Source: Aristolochia californica
Taxonomy: Eukaryota; Streptophyta; Magnoliopsida; Piperales; Aristolochiaceae
DNA length: 64,000 nucleotides
Assembly: GCA_029961685.1 (NCBI GenBank)
Contig: JARWKL010000010.1
Span: forward strand, 18,683,931-18,747,930
Direction of reading: 5' to 3'
Positions 12,914 through 25,244 of this stretch are shown piece after piece. Under the pieces are notes generated by a model, which worked only from the letters and a program-made list of their open reading frames with translations, made no database searches and had not been told where the DNA came from. The number at the start of each line of letters is the position of its first letter. Positions within the stretch are counted from its first letter, which is position 1. A program made the translations under genes and the position numbers.

Positions 12914-15900
12914 TCAACACTCAGTTAGAAAGCCCCCGCCACTCCCTTTTCCTGACGATTGCAAAACCTAATATATAAAAACTAAATGGACTTTACAATC
13001 CCTAAAAAATGCAGACACTCTTTGGAATTATTTGTCTCTACATTTGAGCATTTTGAATTTCCATTTTAGATGTATATAATTTTCTTAAGTCAAAACTTTG
13101 TGTTTTCACTCTCCCTTCATCTCGAAAGCAAAAAAGGCAAAAAGATCACAACAAAATGAAAATTTTAGAGTTTATGTATGGAAAAAATTTAAAACAATAA
13201 CAAATGTAAGTAAAGAAAATTTATTCACACACCACAAATGAACACAAAAGTTTGTTTATCTAAGTTTGGGAAATTCCCCTAGTTAAACCCTAATAGCTAG
13301 GAATTTTATAAGAAAGAGATTTCTTTTACGCATGTTTTAAAAATGGATATGCATCCTTGAAACAAATTAAAGATGCAAATGACCTAAGTATCCAAACCTT
13401 TTAAAGAGAATAAGAAACGGTCTTTAAATTTTCAAGTGAACGTACAGTGGGATATTTACCCAAGCCAAACAAGCCATTATTTAGCCTATTCACAAAAGAT
13501 GACCTAAAAATCATAGATAAATGTAATGTGATTTATCACGCGTAATGTCAATATTTTTGTAATAAACGACTTATATATTGGGCATCAACACTGAGTCAAA
13601 AATCCCCGGCCCCATAAGATTGCAAAACCTAATTTATAAAAACTAAAAGGAGTTTAAAATCACTAAAAATTACAGACACTCTTAGGAATTATCTCTCTCT
13701 ACATTTGTGCATTGTGCATTTCCATTTTGGATCTATACTTTTTTCTTAAATCAAAACATTGAGTTTTCGCTCTCCCTTCACCCCGTAAACTAAAAAGGCA
13801 AATAGATCACAACAAAATGAAAATTTTTGAGTTTATGTATGGAAAAATTTTCATACAACATCAAATATAAATAAAGAAAATTTATTCACACACCACAAAA
13901 GAACACAAAAGTTTTGTTATCCAAGTTGGGCAAATTCCACTAGTTAAACCCTAACATCCTTGAATTTTATCAGAAAGAGATTTCTTCTACACATGTTTTA
14001 AAAATCGACATGCATGCCTGAAACATCTTAAAGATGTAAATGACCTATGGATCCAAACCTTTTAAACAAAATTAAAAACGCTCAATAAATACTCAAGTGA
14101 ACGTGCGGTGGGTTATTTACCCGAATGAAACAAGCCATTATTTTGCCCATTTACAAAAAGTAGATCTAACAGTCATAGATGATTATAAAGTTTTTTATCA
14201 TGCATAACAAGCTATATTTTTGTAAGAAATGACTTATGGGTTGGGAGTCAACACTCAGTTAAAAATCCTCTGACTCCCCCTTTTCCTGAAGATTGCAAAA
14301 CCTAATATATAAAAACTAAAAAGAGTTTACTATCACTAAAAATTATAGACACTCTTTGGAATTATCTCTCTCTACATTTTTGCATTGTGCATTTCCATTT
14401 TAGATGTCTACTTTTTTCTTAAATCAAAACTTTGAGTTTTCGCTCTCTCTGCATCCCCTAAAAAAAAGGCAAATAGATCACAACTAAATGAAAATTTTAG
14501 ATTTTATGTATGGAAAAAAATTAAAACAATAACAAATGTAAGTAAAGAAAATCTATTCACACACCTCAAATGAACACAAAAGTTTTGTTATCTAAGGTTG
14601 GGAAATTCGACTAGTTAAACCCTAACAGCTTGGAATTTTATAAGAAAGAGATTTCTTCTACGCATGTTTGAAAAAAGGATATGCATCCTTGAAACAAGTT
14701 AAAGAAGCAAGTGACCTATGGATCCAAACCTTTAAAGAGAATAACAAACGCTCATTAAATTCTCAAGTGAACGTATGGAGAGATATTTACCAAAGCCAAA
14801 CAAGCCATTATTTTGCCTATTTATAAAAGGCTGACCTAACAATCATAGATAATTGTAATGTGATTTATCACGCGTAATGGTCATTATTTTGGAAAGAAAT
14901 GACTTATGGATTGGGAGTCAACACTCAGTTATAAATCCGCCGCCTCCCCCTTTTCCCGAAGATTGCAAAACCTAATATATAAAAACCCCAAAGATTTTAC
15001 AATCCATAAAAATTACAAACAATCTTTGGAGTTATCTCTCTACATTTGTGCATTGTGAACTTCCATTTTAGATGTATACTTTTTTCTTAAATCAAAACAT
15101 TGAGTTTTTGCTCTCCATTCATCCTGTAACAAAAAAGGTAAATAGATCACAACAAAAAGAAAATTTTCAAGTTTATGTATGCAACAAATTTAATACAACA
15201 ACAAATGTAAATAAATAAAATTTATTCACACACAAAAAAATGAACACAAAAGTTTTTTTATCGAAGTTTGGGAAATTCCACTAGTTCAACCCTAATAGCT
15301 TGGAATTTTATTAGAAAGAGATTTCTTCTACACATGTTTTGAAAAGGGACATGCATGCTGGAAACATCTTAAAGATGTAAATGACCTATGGATCCAAACC
15401 TTTTAAAGAGAATTACAAACGCTCAATAAATACACAATTGAACGTGTGGTGGGTTATTTACCCGAGTCAAACAAACCATTATTTTGCCCATTTACAAAAA
15501 GCAAACGTAACAATCATCGATGATTGTAAAGTGATTTATCATGTGTAATGGGCTATATTTTTGTAAGAAATGACATTTGGATTGGGAGTCAACACTCAGT
15601 TAAAAATCCCCCCTTTCCCCCTTTTCCTGACGATTGCAAAACCTAATATATAAAAACTAAAAGGAGTTTACAATCCCTAAAAATTATAGACAGTCTTTGG
15701 AACTATCTCTCTCTACATTTGTGCATTGTGCATTTCTATTTTAGATCTACATTTTTTCTCAAATCTAAACTTTGAGCTTTCGCTCTCTCTGCATCCCGTA
15801 AATAAAAGGCAAATAGATCACAACTAAATGAAAAATTTAGAGTTTATGTACGGAAAAAATTTAAAACAATAACAAATGTAAGTAAAGAAAATCTATTCAG

Positions 15901-18196
15901 ACACCTCAAATGAACACAAAAGTTTTGTTATCTAAGGTTGGAAAATTCGACTAGTTAGACCCTAATAACTTGGAATTTTATAAGAAAGAGATTTCTTCTA
16001 CGCATGTTTGAAAAATGGATATGGATCCTTGAAACAAGTTAAAGATGCAAGTGACCTATGGATCCAAACCTTTAAAGAGAATAACAAACGCTCATTAAAT
16101 TCTCAAGTGAACGTATGGTGGGATATTTACCAAAGCCAAACAAGCCATTATTTTGCCTATTTAAAAAAACCTAACCTAACAATCATAGATAATTGTAATG
16201 TGATTTATCACGCGTAATGGTCAATATTTTGGAAGGAAACGACTTATGGATTGGGAGTCAACACTCAATTATAAATCCCCCGCCTCCCCCTTTTTCGGAA
16301 GATTGCAAAACCTAATATATAAAAACTCTAAAGATTTTACAATCCATAAAAATTACAAAAAATCTTTTGAGTTATCTCTCTACATTTGTGCATTGTGAAC
16401 TTCCATTTTAGATGTATATTTTTTTCTTAAATCAAAACATTAAGTTTTCGCTCTCCATTCATCCTGTAAACAAAAAAAGGTAAATAGATCACAATAAATT
16501 TAAATACAACAAAAAATTTAAATAAATAAAATTTATTCACACACAAAAAAATGTACACAAAAGTTTTTTTATCCAAGTTTGGGAAATTCCACTTGTTCAA
16601 CCCTAACAGCTTGGAATTTTATGAGATAGAGATTTCTTCTACACATGTTTTGAATATGGACATGCATTCTGGAAACATCTTAAAGATGTAAATGACCTAC
16701 GGATCCAAACCTTTTAAAGAGAATTACAAACGCTCAATAAATACACAATTGAACGTGTGGTGGGTTATTTACCCGAGTCAAACAAGCCATTATTTTGCCC
16801 ATTTACAAAAAGCAGATGTAACAATCATAGATGATTGTAAAGTGATTTATCATGCGTAACGGGCTATATTTTTGTAAGAAATGACATATGGATTGGGAGT
16901 CAACACTTAGTTAAAAATCCCCCCATTCCCCCTTTTCCCGACCATTGCAAAACGTAATATATAAAAACTTAAAGGAGTTTACAATCCCTAAAAATTACAG
17001 ACAGTCTTTGGAACTATCTCTCTCTACATTTTTGCACTGTGCATTTCTATTTTAGATCTACACTTTTTTCTCAGATCCAAACTTTGAGTTTTCGCTCTCT
17101 CTACATCCCGTAAACAAAAAATTCAAATAGATCACAACTAAATGAAAATTTTAGAGTTTATATAAGGAAAAAATTTAAAACAATAACAAAAGTAAGTAAA
17201 TAAAATTTATTCACACACCTCAAATGAACAGAAAAGTTTTTTTATCTAAGGTTGAGAAATTCCACTAGTTCAACTCAAAGAGCTTCGAATTTTATAAGAA
17301 AGAGATTTCTTCTACACATGTTTTAAAAATGGATATGCATGCTTGAAACATGTTAAAGATGCAAATGACCTATGGATGCAAACCTTTTAAAGAGAATGAC
17401 AAACGCTCATTAAATTCTCAAGTGAACGGGTGGTGGGATATTTACCCGAGTAAAAAAAGCCATTATTTTGCCTATTTAAAAAAAGCTGACCTAACAATCG
17501 TAGATGATTGTAATGTGATTTATCACGCGTAATGGTCTATATTTTTGTATGAAATGACTTATGGATTGGGAGTCAACACTCAGTTAAAAATCCCCTACCT
17601 CCCCCTTTTCTCGATGATTGAAAAACCTAATTTAAATAACTAAAAGGAGTTTAAAATCCCTAAAAATTATAGACTCTCTTCGGAATTATTTCTCTCTACA
17701 TTTGTACATTGTGCATTTCCATTTAAGATCTATACTTTTTCTTAAATCAAATCATTGACTTTTCGCTATCCCTCCATCCCGTAAAAAAAAGGCAAATAAA
17801 TCACTACAAAATGAAAAATTTTGAGTTTATGTATCAAAAAATTTAATATAATAAAATATGTAATTAAATAAAATTTATTCACACACCACAAATGAACACA
17901 AAATTTTTGTTATCCAAGTTTGGGAAATTCCACTAGTTGAAACCCTAACAGCTTGGAAATGCATACTTGAAACGTGTTAAAGATGCAAATGACCTATGGA
18001 TCCAAACCTTTTAAAGAGAATAACAAATGCTCAATATATACTCAAGTGAATGTGGGGTGGATAATTTACCCGAGTCAACAAGCCATTATTTTGCCCATTT
18101 ACAAAAACCTGACCAAAAAATCATAGATGATTGTAAAGTGATTTATCATGCATAACAGGCTATATTTTTGTAAAAAATGACTTATGGATTGGGAGT
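12914..18196 (+). repeat. Four dimeric higher-order units (about 1.34 kb each)
   Basis: Monomers alternate between two types. Type a ends with CACGCGTAATG(G)TC at 13,537, 14,869, 16,209 and 17,524. Type b has AAACATTGAG (or a near variant), mostly AACATCTTAAAGATGTAAATG, and CTCAATAAATAC with GGGTTATTTA. The dimers are 12,914-14,248, 14,249-15,589, 15,590-16,900 and 16,901-18,196. The middle two are closest: the stretches from 14,701 and 16,041, and from 15,001 and 16,341, match nearly base for base at exactly 1,340 bp. Confidence 0.85.
17316..17353. other. 38-bp dyad ACATGTTT...AAACATGT (example)
   Basis: Perfect eight-base arms at 17,316-17,323 and 17,346-17,353 flank a 22-base centre that itself holds the overlapping palindromes ATGCAT and GCATGC. 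It recurs in most monomers, for example 63,113-63,150 on the right arm. It sits directly upstream of the 60-codon open frame in the + orientation. Confidence 0.8.
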
Positions 18197-19786
18197 CAAC
18201 ACCAAGTTAAAATTCCTCTGCCTCCCCCTTTTCCCGATGATTGCAAAAACCTAATATATAATAACTTAAAGGAGTTTACAATCCCTAAAAATTACAAACA
18301 CTCTTTGGAATTTTCTCTCCCTACATTTGTGCATTGTGTTTTTCCATTTTAGATGTTTAACTTTTTCATAAATCAAAACTTTGAGTTTTCGCTCTCTCTG
18401 CATCCCGTAAACAAAAAAGGTAAAAAGATCACAACTAAATGAAAATTTTAGATTTTATGTACGGAAAACAAAAACAAATGTATGTAAAGAAAATTTATTC
18501 ACACACCTCAAATGAACACAAAAGTTTTGTTATCCATGTTTTAGAAATTCCACTAGTTCAACCCTAATAGCTTGGAATTTTATTAGAAAGAGATTTCTTC
18601 TACAAAAGTTTTAAAAACGGATATGCATGCTTGAAACATGTTAAAGATGCAAATGACCTATGGATCCAAACCTTTTAAAGAGAATAACAAACGCTCATTA
18701 GATTCTCAAGTGAACGTTCGGTGGGATATTTACCCGAGTCAAACAAGCCATTATTTTGCCCATTTAAAAAATGCTGACCTACAATCATAGATGATTGTAA
18801 AGTTTTTTATCATGCGTAACGGGCTATATTTTGTAAGAAATGACTTATGGTTTGGGAGTCAACACTCAGTTAAAAATTCCCCTCCTCCCCCATTTCCTGA
18901 AGATTGTAAAAACTAAAAGCACTTTACAATCCCTAAAATTTACAGCCATTCTTTGGAATTATATCTCTCTACATTTGTGCATTTTGCATTTCCATTTTAG
19001 ATTTATACTTTTTTCTTAAATCAAACTATGAGTTTTTACACTCCCTTCATCCCGTAAACAAAAAAGACAATTAATCACAGGTAAATGAAAATTTAAGAGT
19101 TTATGTATAGAAAAATATAAAACAATAACAAAGGTAAGTAAAGAAAATTTATTCACAACCCAAAAATGAACACAAAAGTTTTGGTATCCATGTTTGGCAA
19201 ATTCCACTAGTTGAACCCTAATAACTTGGAATTGTGTAAGAAAGAGATTTCTCCTACATAGGTTTTAAAAATGGATCTTCATGCTTGAAACATGTTAAAG
19301 ATGCAAATGACCTATGGATCCAAACTTTTTAAAGAGAATAACAAACTCTCATTAAATTCTCAAGTGAACGAGCGGTGGGATATTTACCCGAGTCAAACAA
19401 CCGATTATTTTGCCCATTTACAAAAAGTTGACCTAATAATCATAGATGATTATAAAGTGATTTATCATGCGTAACGGGCTATATTTTTGTAAGAAATGAC
19501 TTATCGATTGGGAGTCCACACTCAGTAAAAAATCCCTTGCCTCCCCCTTTACCCTACGATTGCAAAACCTAAAATATAAAAACTAAAGGAGTTTACAATC
19601 CCTAAAAATTACAGACACTCTTTCGAACTATCTCTCTCTACATTTGTGCATTGTGCATTTCCATTTTAGATGTATACTTTTTTCTTAAATCAAAACTTTG
19701 AGTTTCCGCTCTCCCTTCATCCCGTAAACAAAAAAGGCAAATAGATCACAAAAAAATGAAAATTTTAGAGTTTATGTATGATGAGA

Positions 19787-20005
19787 CATCAAGCGTAGAA
19801 GGAATACTCATGAACCAACTCAAGTTCCAGTTGGTCCAGTGATGAGGGCACAAGATAAAAGATGCAAAGCCATGCTGAAAAATTTAGTCCAAAGTGTTAT
19901 GCAACAAGAAACGAGTGTGGCCACAAAGGAAGGGGAGCAAAGGCTGATTACGCTCATCAAGGTTGATCCGGAAGAGGGCCCAACAGCCAGACACGAGGAA
20001 GTGCA
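19787..20005 (+). pseudogene. C-terminal polyprotein remnant, copy 2
   Basis: The frame through 19,833 is open across the fragment and reads PVGPVMRAQDKRCKAML, then MQQETSVATKEGEQRL, then IKVDPEEGPTARHEE. It runs on into the LTR to a TAA at 20,061-20,063. It preserves more frame than copy 1, but a missing G near 19,786 breaks the frame upstream (GATGAGACATC against GATGAGGACATC). There is no credible start codon or domain; the first methionine lies inside the GPVMRA motif. It is a retroelement relic and not a host gene. Confidence 0.75.
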
Positions 20006-20286
20006 TGTGGGCACGAGTTGGCAATACATTAGGGTTTCCTTATGTCTCTTTTATTTAATGTAATTAGGGTTTCAGGGCTCCACTATAAATGGAGGCTTCT
20101 AAAATAGTTTTCGAACTTTTGTCATTTTTGAGTGAAAGCATTCTCCTTGGGTTCTTGCCAGAACTATTAGAACTTATCAAGGATTTTCCTGCTAACGTTC
20201 ATCGACTCACAAAACGGATTTCCATCCCCGTTTGTGGCGTCTTCAATTTTCCATCCAAACTTGAAAGGTCTTGGGGATGTTTACCA
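20006..20286 (+). repeat. Putative solo LTR, copy 2 (281 bp)
   Basis: It starts TGTGGGCACGAG and ends TTTACCA. Inside are TTAGGGTTTCC, a second TTAGGGTTTC, a TATA box and the CTTTTGTCATTTTTGAGTGA region expected downstream of a transcription start. It aligns throughout with 5,167-5,446. A second LTR is not present nearby, so element age cannot be read from LTR divergence. Confidence 0.67.
20084..20090 (+). promoter_or_regulatory. TATA box of the LTR promoter, copy 2
   Basis: TATAAAT in the context CCACTATAAATGGAGGC lies inside the LTR, the usual spot for a plant LTR promoter. Copy 1 has lost four bases here. If active it would drive transcription rightwards into the satellite. Confidence 0.55.
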
Positions 20287-20290
20287 AATT

Positions 20291-20299
20291 TGGTATCAG
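20291..20299 (+). promoter_or_regulatory. Primer-binding site (initiator tRNA-Met type), copy 2
   Basis: TGGTATCAG follows the LTR's terminal CA by four bases. TGGTATCAGAGC is the standard plant primer-binding site complementary to the tRNA-iMet 3' end. The match here breaks down after nine bases (next bases GT in place of AG). Its location downstream of an LTR that itself follows the polyprotein tail is unusual and is described in the findings. Confidence 0.65.
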
Positions 20300-21001
20300 G
20301 TTTTCTCACAGGTTGGCATCGTTCCTATCAAACACTCAGTTAAAAATCCCCACCTCCTCCTTTTCCTAAAGATTGAAAAACCTAATTTATAAAAACTAAA
20401 AGAAGTTTAAAATCCCTAGAAATTGGAGACAATCTTTGGAATAATCTCTCTCTACATTTGTGCATTGTGCATTTCCATTTTAGATGTATACTTTTTTGTT
20501 AAATCAAAACTTTGAGTTTTCGCTCTCCCTTCATCTCATAAACAAAAAAGGCAAATAGATCACAATAAAATTAAATTTTCAGAGTATATGTATGGAAAAA
20601 ATTTAAAACAATAACCAATGTAAGTAAAGAAAATTTATTTACACACCACAAATGAACACAAAAGTTTTGTTATCCAAGTTTAGGAAATTCCACTAGTTGA
20701 ACCCTAATAGCTTGGAATTTTATAAGAAATAGATTTCTTCAACACATGTTTTCAAAATGGATATGCCTGCTTGAAACATGTTAAAGATGCAAATGACCTA
20801 TGGATCCAAACCTTTTAAAGAGAATAACAAACGCTCCTTAAGTTCTCAAGTGAACATGTGGTGGGATATTTACTAGAGCCAAACAAGCCATTATTTGGCC
20901 CATTAACAAAAAGCTGACCTAAGAATCATAGATGATTGTAAACTGATTTACATTCCATAATGGGCTATAATTTTTTAAGAAATGACTTATGGATTGGGAG
21001 T

Positions 21002-21673
21002 CAACACTCAGTTAAAAATGCCCTGCCTCCCCTTTTTCCTAACGATTGCAAAACCTATTATATAAAAACTAAAAGGAGTTTAAAATCCAAAAAAATTACA
21101 GACACTCTTTGGAATTATCTCTCTCTAAATTTGTGCATTGTGCATTTCTATTTTAGATGTATACTTTTTTCTTAAATCAAAACTTTGAGTTTTCGCTCTC
21201 CCTTTATCCAGTAAACAAAAAAGGCAAATAGATCACAACAAAATGAAAATTCTAGAGCTAATGTAAGGAAAAAATTTAAAACTATAACAAACGTAAGTAG
21301 AGAAAATTTATTCACACATCACAAATGAACACAAAAGTTTTGTTATCCAAATTTCAGAAATTCCACTAGTTGAACCCTAATAGCTAGGAATTTTATAAGA
21401 AAGAGATTTCTTCTTCACATGTTTTAAAAATGGATATGCATGCTTGAAAGATGTTAAAGATGCAAATGACCTATGGATCCAAACCTATTAAAGAGAATAA
21501 CAAACGCTCATTAAATTCTCAAGTGAACGTGTGGTGGGATATTTACCCGAGTCAAACAAGCCATTATTTTGCCCATTTACAAAAAGCTGACCTAACAATC
21601 ATAGATGATTGAAAAGTGATTTATCATGTGTAACGGGCTATATTTTTTTAATAAATGACTTATGGATTGGGAG
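21002..21673 (+). repeat. Representative + monomer (672 bp) with internal landmarks
   Basis: This complete unit shows the parts seen in nearly all copies, in this order. A C-rich tract lies at about 21,020-21,039. Next is an AT-rich stretch with TATATAA, then a pyrimidine run TCTCTCTCT near 21,118. TTTTAGATGTATAC follows at about 21,151-21,164, and AAAATTT blocks follow that. GTAAGT is at 21,293-21,298. The CACTAGTTGAACCCTAATAG segment starts near 21,364. An imperfect form of the dyad runs from about 21,418. The first AAATGACYTATGGAT motif is at about 21,464 and includes a BamHI site. The palindrome CAATCATAGATGATTG is at 21,596-21,611 (here ending TTGAAAAG). The second AAATGACYTATGGAT copy is at about 21,653. 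No internal subrepeat structure beyond this twin motif is obvious by eye. Confidence 0.9.
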
Positions 21674-24600
21674 TCAACATTCAGTTAAAAATCCTCTGCC
21701 TCCCCCTTTTCCCGAAAATTGCAAAACCTAATATATAAAAACCAAAAGGAGTTTAAAATGCCTAAAAATTGTAGACACTCTTTGGAATTATCTCTCTCTA
21801 CATTTTTACATTGTGCATTTCCATTTCAGATATATAATTTTTTCTTAAATCAAAACTTTGAGTTTTTGCTCTCCCTTCATCCAGTAAACAAAATAGGCAA
21901 ATAGATCAGTACAAAATGAAATTTTAGAGTTTGTGTATGGAAAAAATTTAAAACTATAACAAATTTAAGTAGAGAAAATTTATTCACACACCACAAATGA
22001 ACATAGAAGTTTTGTTATCCAAGTTTGGAAAATTCCAGTAGTTGAACCCTAATAGTTAGGAATTTAATAAGAAAGAGATTTCTGTATGGATATGCATGCT
22101 TGAAACATGCTAAAGATGCAAATAACCTATGGGTCCAAACCTTTTAAAGAGAATAACAAACACTCTTTTAATTATCAAGTGAACATGTGGAGGGATATTT
22201 GCCCAACTCAAACAAACCATTATTTTTCCCATTTACAATAAGCCCACCTAACAATCATAGATGATTATAAAGTGATTTACCATGCGTAATGGGCTATATT
22301 TTTTTAAGAAATGACTTATGGATTGGGTGTCAACCCTCAGTTAAAAATCCCCCGCCTCCCCCTTTTCCCGATGATTGCAAAACCTAATATATATAAAATA
22401 AAAGGAGTTTAAAATCTTCAAAAATTGCAGACACACTTTGGAATTATCTCTCTCTACATTTGTGCATTATGCATTTCAATTTAAGATGTGTACTTCTTTC
22501 TTAAATCAAAACTTTTCGCTCTCCCTGCATCCCGTAAACAAAAATGGCAAATACATCACAACAAAATGAAAAATTTTGACTTTATGTATGGAAAAAATTT
22601 AAAACAATACCAAATGTGAATAAGGAAAATTTATTCTCACACCACAAATGAACACAAAATTTTTGTGATCCAAGTTATAAAAATTCCACTAAATGAACCC
22701 GAATAGCTTGGAATTTTATAAGAAAATGATTTCCTCTACACATGTTTTAAAAATGGATATGCATGCTTGAAACATGTTAAAGATGCAAATGACTTATGGA
22801 TCCAAACCTTTTAAAGAAATAAAAAAACGCTCATTAAATTTTCAAGTGAACGTGTGGTGGGATATTTGCCCGTGTCAAACAAGCCATTATTTTGTTCATT
22901 TACAAAAAGTTGACCCAACAATCATATATGATTGTAAAACGATTTATCATGCATAACGGGCTATATTTTTGATAGAAATGAGTTATGGATTGGGAGTCAA
23001 CACTAGGTTAAAAATCCCCCGCCTCCCCCTTTTCCCAACGATTGCAAAACCTGATATATAAAAACAAAAAAGAGTTTAAAATCACTAAAAAATGCAGACA
23101 CTCTTCGGAATTATCTCACTCTATATTTGTGCATTGTGCATTTCCATTTTAGATTTATATTTTTTTCTTAGATCAAAACTTTTAGCTTTCACTCTCCCTT
23201 CATCTAGTAAACAAAAAAGGCAAAAAGATCACAACAAAATGAAAATTTTAGAGTTTATTTAAGGAAATAGTTTAAAATAATAACAATTGTCAGTACAGAA
23301 AATTTATTCACACACCACAAATGAACACAAAAGTTTTGTTATCCAAGTTTGGGAAATTCCACTAGTTCAACCCTAATAGCTTGGAATTTTATAAGCAAGA
23401 TATTTCATCTACACATGTTTTAAAAATGTGTGCATGCTTGAAACATGTTAAAGATGCAAATGACCTATGGATCCAAACCTTTTAAAGAGAATAATAAATG
23501 CTCATTAAATTCTCAAGTGACCGTGCGATGGGATATTTACTCGACTAAAAATATCCATTATTTTGCCCATTTACAATAAGCTAACCTAACAATCATAGAT
23601 GATTGTAACGTGATTTATGATGCATAACTGGCTATATTTTAGTAAGAAATGACTTATGGATTTGGAGTCAACACTCTATTAAAAATCCCCAGCCTCCCCG
23701 TTTTCCCAATGATTGTAAAACCTTAAATATTAAAAATAAAAGGAGTTTACAATCCCTAAAAATTACAGACACTCTTTGGAATTATCTCTTTTTACATTTG
23801 TGCATTGTGCATTTCCATTTTAGATGTATACTTTTTTCTTAAATCAAAACTTTGAGTTTTCGCTCTTCCTTCATCTTGTAAAAAATTAAAGGGAAATAGA
23901 TCATAACAAAATGAAAATTTTAGAGTTTAAATACGGAAAAAAAATTAAACAATAACAAATGTAAGTAAAGCAAATCTATTCACACACTAGAAATTAACAC
24001 AAAAGTTTCGTTACCCAAGTTTGGGAAATTCCACTAGTTCAACCCTAAATAGCTTTCAATTTTATAAGAAAGAGATTTCTTCTACACAATTTTAAAAAAT
24101 TGATATTCATGCTTGAAACACGATCAAGATGCAAATGACCTATGGATCCAAACCTTTTAAAGAGATTAACAAACGCTTATTAAATTCTCACGTGAACGAG
24201 CATTGGGATATTTACCCAAGTCAAACAAGTCATTATCTTGCCCATTTACAAAAAGCAGACCTCACAATCATAGATGATTGTAAAATGATTTATCATGCAT
24301 AACGGGCTATATTTTTGTAAGAAATTACTTATGTATTGGGAGTCAACACTCAGTTAAAAATCCTCTTCCTCCCCCTTTTCCCGACGATTGAAAAACCTAA
24401 TATATAAAAATTAAAAGGAGTTTACAATCCCTAAAATTTACAGACACTCTTTGGAATTATCTCTCTTTACATTTTTCCATTTTAGATGTATAATTTTTTC
24501 TTATATCAAAACTTTGAGTTTTCGCTCTCCCTTCATCCAGTGAATAAAAACGGCAAATAGATCACAACAAAATGAAAATTTTAGAGTTTATGTACAAAAA

Positions 24601-25244
24601 AAATTTAAAACAATAAAAAATGTAAGTCAAGAAAATTTATTCACACACCACAAATGAAAAAAAATGTTTTGTTATCCAGGTTTTGGTAATTCCCCTAGTT
24701 CAACCTTAATAGCTTGGAATTTTTTAAGAAATAGATTTATTCTACACATTTTTTTAAAAATGATATGCATGCTTGAAACATGTTAAAGATGCAAATGACC
24801 TATGGATCCAAACCTTTTAACGAGAATAGCAAACGTTCATTAAATTCCCAAGTGAACGTATGGTGAGATATTTACCCGAGTCAAACAATCCATTATTTTG
24901 CCCATTTTCAAAAGGCTGACTTTACAATGATAGATGATTGTAAAGTGATTTATCATGCGTAACGGACTATATTTTTTCTAAGAAATGACTTATGGATTGG
25001 GAGTTAACACACAGTTAAAAATCCCCCGCCTCCCCCTTTTTCGGACGATTGCAAAACCTAATATATAAAAACTAAAAGGAGTTAACAATCCTTAATAATT
25101 ACAGACACTCTTTGGAATTATCTCTCTCCACATTTCTACATTGTGCATTTCCATTTTAGATGTATACTTTATTCTTAAATCAAAACTTTGATTTTTTTCT
25201 CTCTCTTCATCCCGTAAACCAAAAAGGCAAATAGATCACAACAA

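Larger units (their letters stand above)
19781..20330 (+). mobile_element. LTR-retrotransposon fragment embedded in the satellite, copy 2
   Basis: Satellite ends at GTTTATGTATG (19,780) and resumes at AACACTCAGTTAAAAATCC (20,331), the same two breakpoints as copy 1 at 4,935-5,490. The 550-bp piece has the same order: polyprotein tail, degraded purine tract, LTR-like block, primer-binding site, short tail. The following satellite unit also shares unusual variants with the unit after copy 1, including CTCCTTAAGTTCT instead of CTCATTAAATTCT, CAACACATG instead of CTACACATG, and CTAATTTAT instead of CTAATATAT. The two copies therefore come from duplication of a chimeric unit and not from two separate insertions. 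Confidence 0.87.

Noticed and set aside
19820..20029. A 69-codon minus-strand open frame
   Set aside because: It is the antisense shadow of the polyprotein remnant at 19,787-20,005.
21360..21390. AACCCTAA as a telomere-type repeat
   Set aside because: It occurs once per monomer inside TTGAACCCTAATAG and never in tandem, so it is not an interstitial telomere tract.
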